Source: Symbiodinium natans (lineage: Eukaryota; Sar; Dinophyceae; Suessiales; Symbiodiniaceae). Taken from it: DNA of 64,000 nt. Where the stretch lies: NCBI GenBank assembly GCA_905221605.1, contig CAJNDS010002587.1, forward strand, positions 224,001 to 288,000. Direction: 5' to 3'. The notes beneath the pieces are model-generated. The model worked only from the letters and a program-made list of their open reading frames with translations. It made no database searches and was not told where the DNA came from. Positions 1 through 64,000 of this stretch are shown in pieces. Numbering within the stretch: the first letter of the stretch is position 1; each line of letters begins with the position of its first letter. Position numbers and translations under genes: made by a program.

Positions 1-70
1 TTAGGGTTTAGGGTTTCGGGTTTAGGGTTTGGGGTTTGGGGTGTAGGGTTTGGGGGTTTAAGGGGATCAC

Positions 71-63506
<63,436 letters not shown>

Positions 63507-63639
63507 CTTGAGATTCAGACGCGGACGGGGGGGGGGGGGGAGGGGGGGGGGGGTTTTTCAAGCCCCTCCCCCCCTCCAAAACATGCCAAACCTTGCAAGG
63601 GGCTGATTCCCCCTGTATATACATTTATATGTATTTTAA

Positions 63640-63649
63640 AAAAAACATA

Positions 63650-63694
<45 letters not shown>

Positions 63695-63711
63695 GTGTAT
63701 GTGTATATGTA

Positions 63712-63742
<31 letters not shown>

Positions 63743-63772
63743 GTCTATGTTGTGTGTGTGTGTGTGTGTGTA

Positions 63773-63805
<33 letters not shown>

Positions 63806-64000
63806 CTGTGTCTGCGTCTGTGTCTGTGTCTGTGTCTGTGTCTGTGTCTGTGTCTGTGTCTGTGTCTGTGTCTGTGTCTGTGTCTGTGTCTGTGTCTCTG
63901 TCTGTGTCTGTGTCTGTGTCTGTGTCTCTGTCTCTGTCTCTGTCTCTGTCTCTGTCTCTGTCTCTGTCTCTGTCTCTGTCTCTGTCTCTGCCTCTGCCTC
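63640..64000. repeat. Graded hexanucleotide microsatellite
   Basis: The repeat unit changes stepwise along the tract: GTATAT, then GTATGT/GTGTAT, then GTGTCT, then GTCTCT, reaching CTGCCT at the window edge. Confidence 0.9.

Overview
The window looks like nuclear DNA of a dinoflagellate. Three things support this. Interstitial TTTAGGG-type telomeric repeats run through almost all non-coding DNA. The exons are short and GC-rich. The splice junctions that can be checked by reading-frame phase use GC, GT and GA donors (GC commonest) with AG acceptors, usually followed by G, as known for dinoflagellates. The species cannot be named from the sequence.

Nearly the whole window is the inside of one giant gene on the minus strand. 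I read about 98 candidate exons, from 63506 down to 71, each usually 15-150 nt, with four large ones (46825-48093, 49670-50660, 19720-20404, 48216-48634). Neither a start nor a stop was found, so the gene probably runs off both ends. The exons between 63.5 and 33.3 kb, between 20.4 and 16.7 kb, and between 8.2 and 0.07 kb mostly join in phase without stops. Together the exons encode roughly 3,400 residues. I assign the product to the very large eukaryotic P-loop proteins carrying DUF3638/DUF3645-type domains. The assignment rests on a Walker A motif (GAGKTTVVSPLL, 18.4 kb), a degenerate DExx-like box (EVDLVLH, 14.7 kb), and FSGTPS (7.75 kb), ALIDTGALITGLSN (5.5 kb) and GKDMVFRDYAQGAYRLRG (3.3 kb). 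The N-terminal half adds a zinc-binding cysteine cluster and a galectin-like beta-sandwich (46.8-48.1 kb). Cellular function is unknown.

Layout: 64.0-63.5 kb is a graded hexanucleotide microsatellite and the first visible exon. 62.7-45 kb holds the N-terminal part, with the zinc/galectin-like exon. 45-40 kb holds a run of short exons that join perfectly. 39-33 kb holds coiled-coil-like exons. 33-20 kb is less certain. 20-16 kb is the P-loop region. 16-11.7 kb is the DExx region, where several exons carry apparent frameshifts. 8.2-0.07 kb is the conserved C-terminal part. Introns are filled with TTTAGGG, TTTTAGGG, TTTAGGGG, TTTGGGG, TTTAAGGG and similar arrays in either orientation, with AT, CA and CT microsatellites, and with several families of small palindromic (MITE-like) elements. 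Two introns are flanked by long direct repeats across their splice sites and one has terminal inverted repeats, which points to intron gain by insertion.
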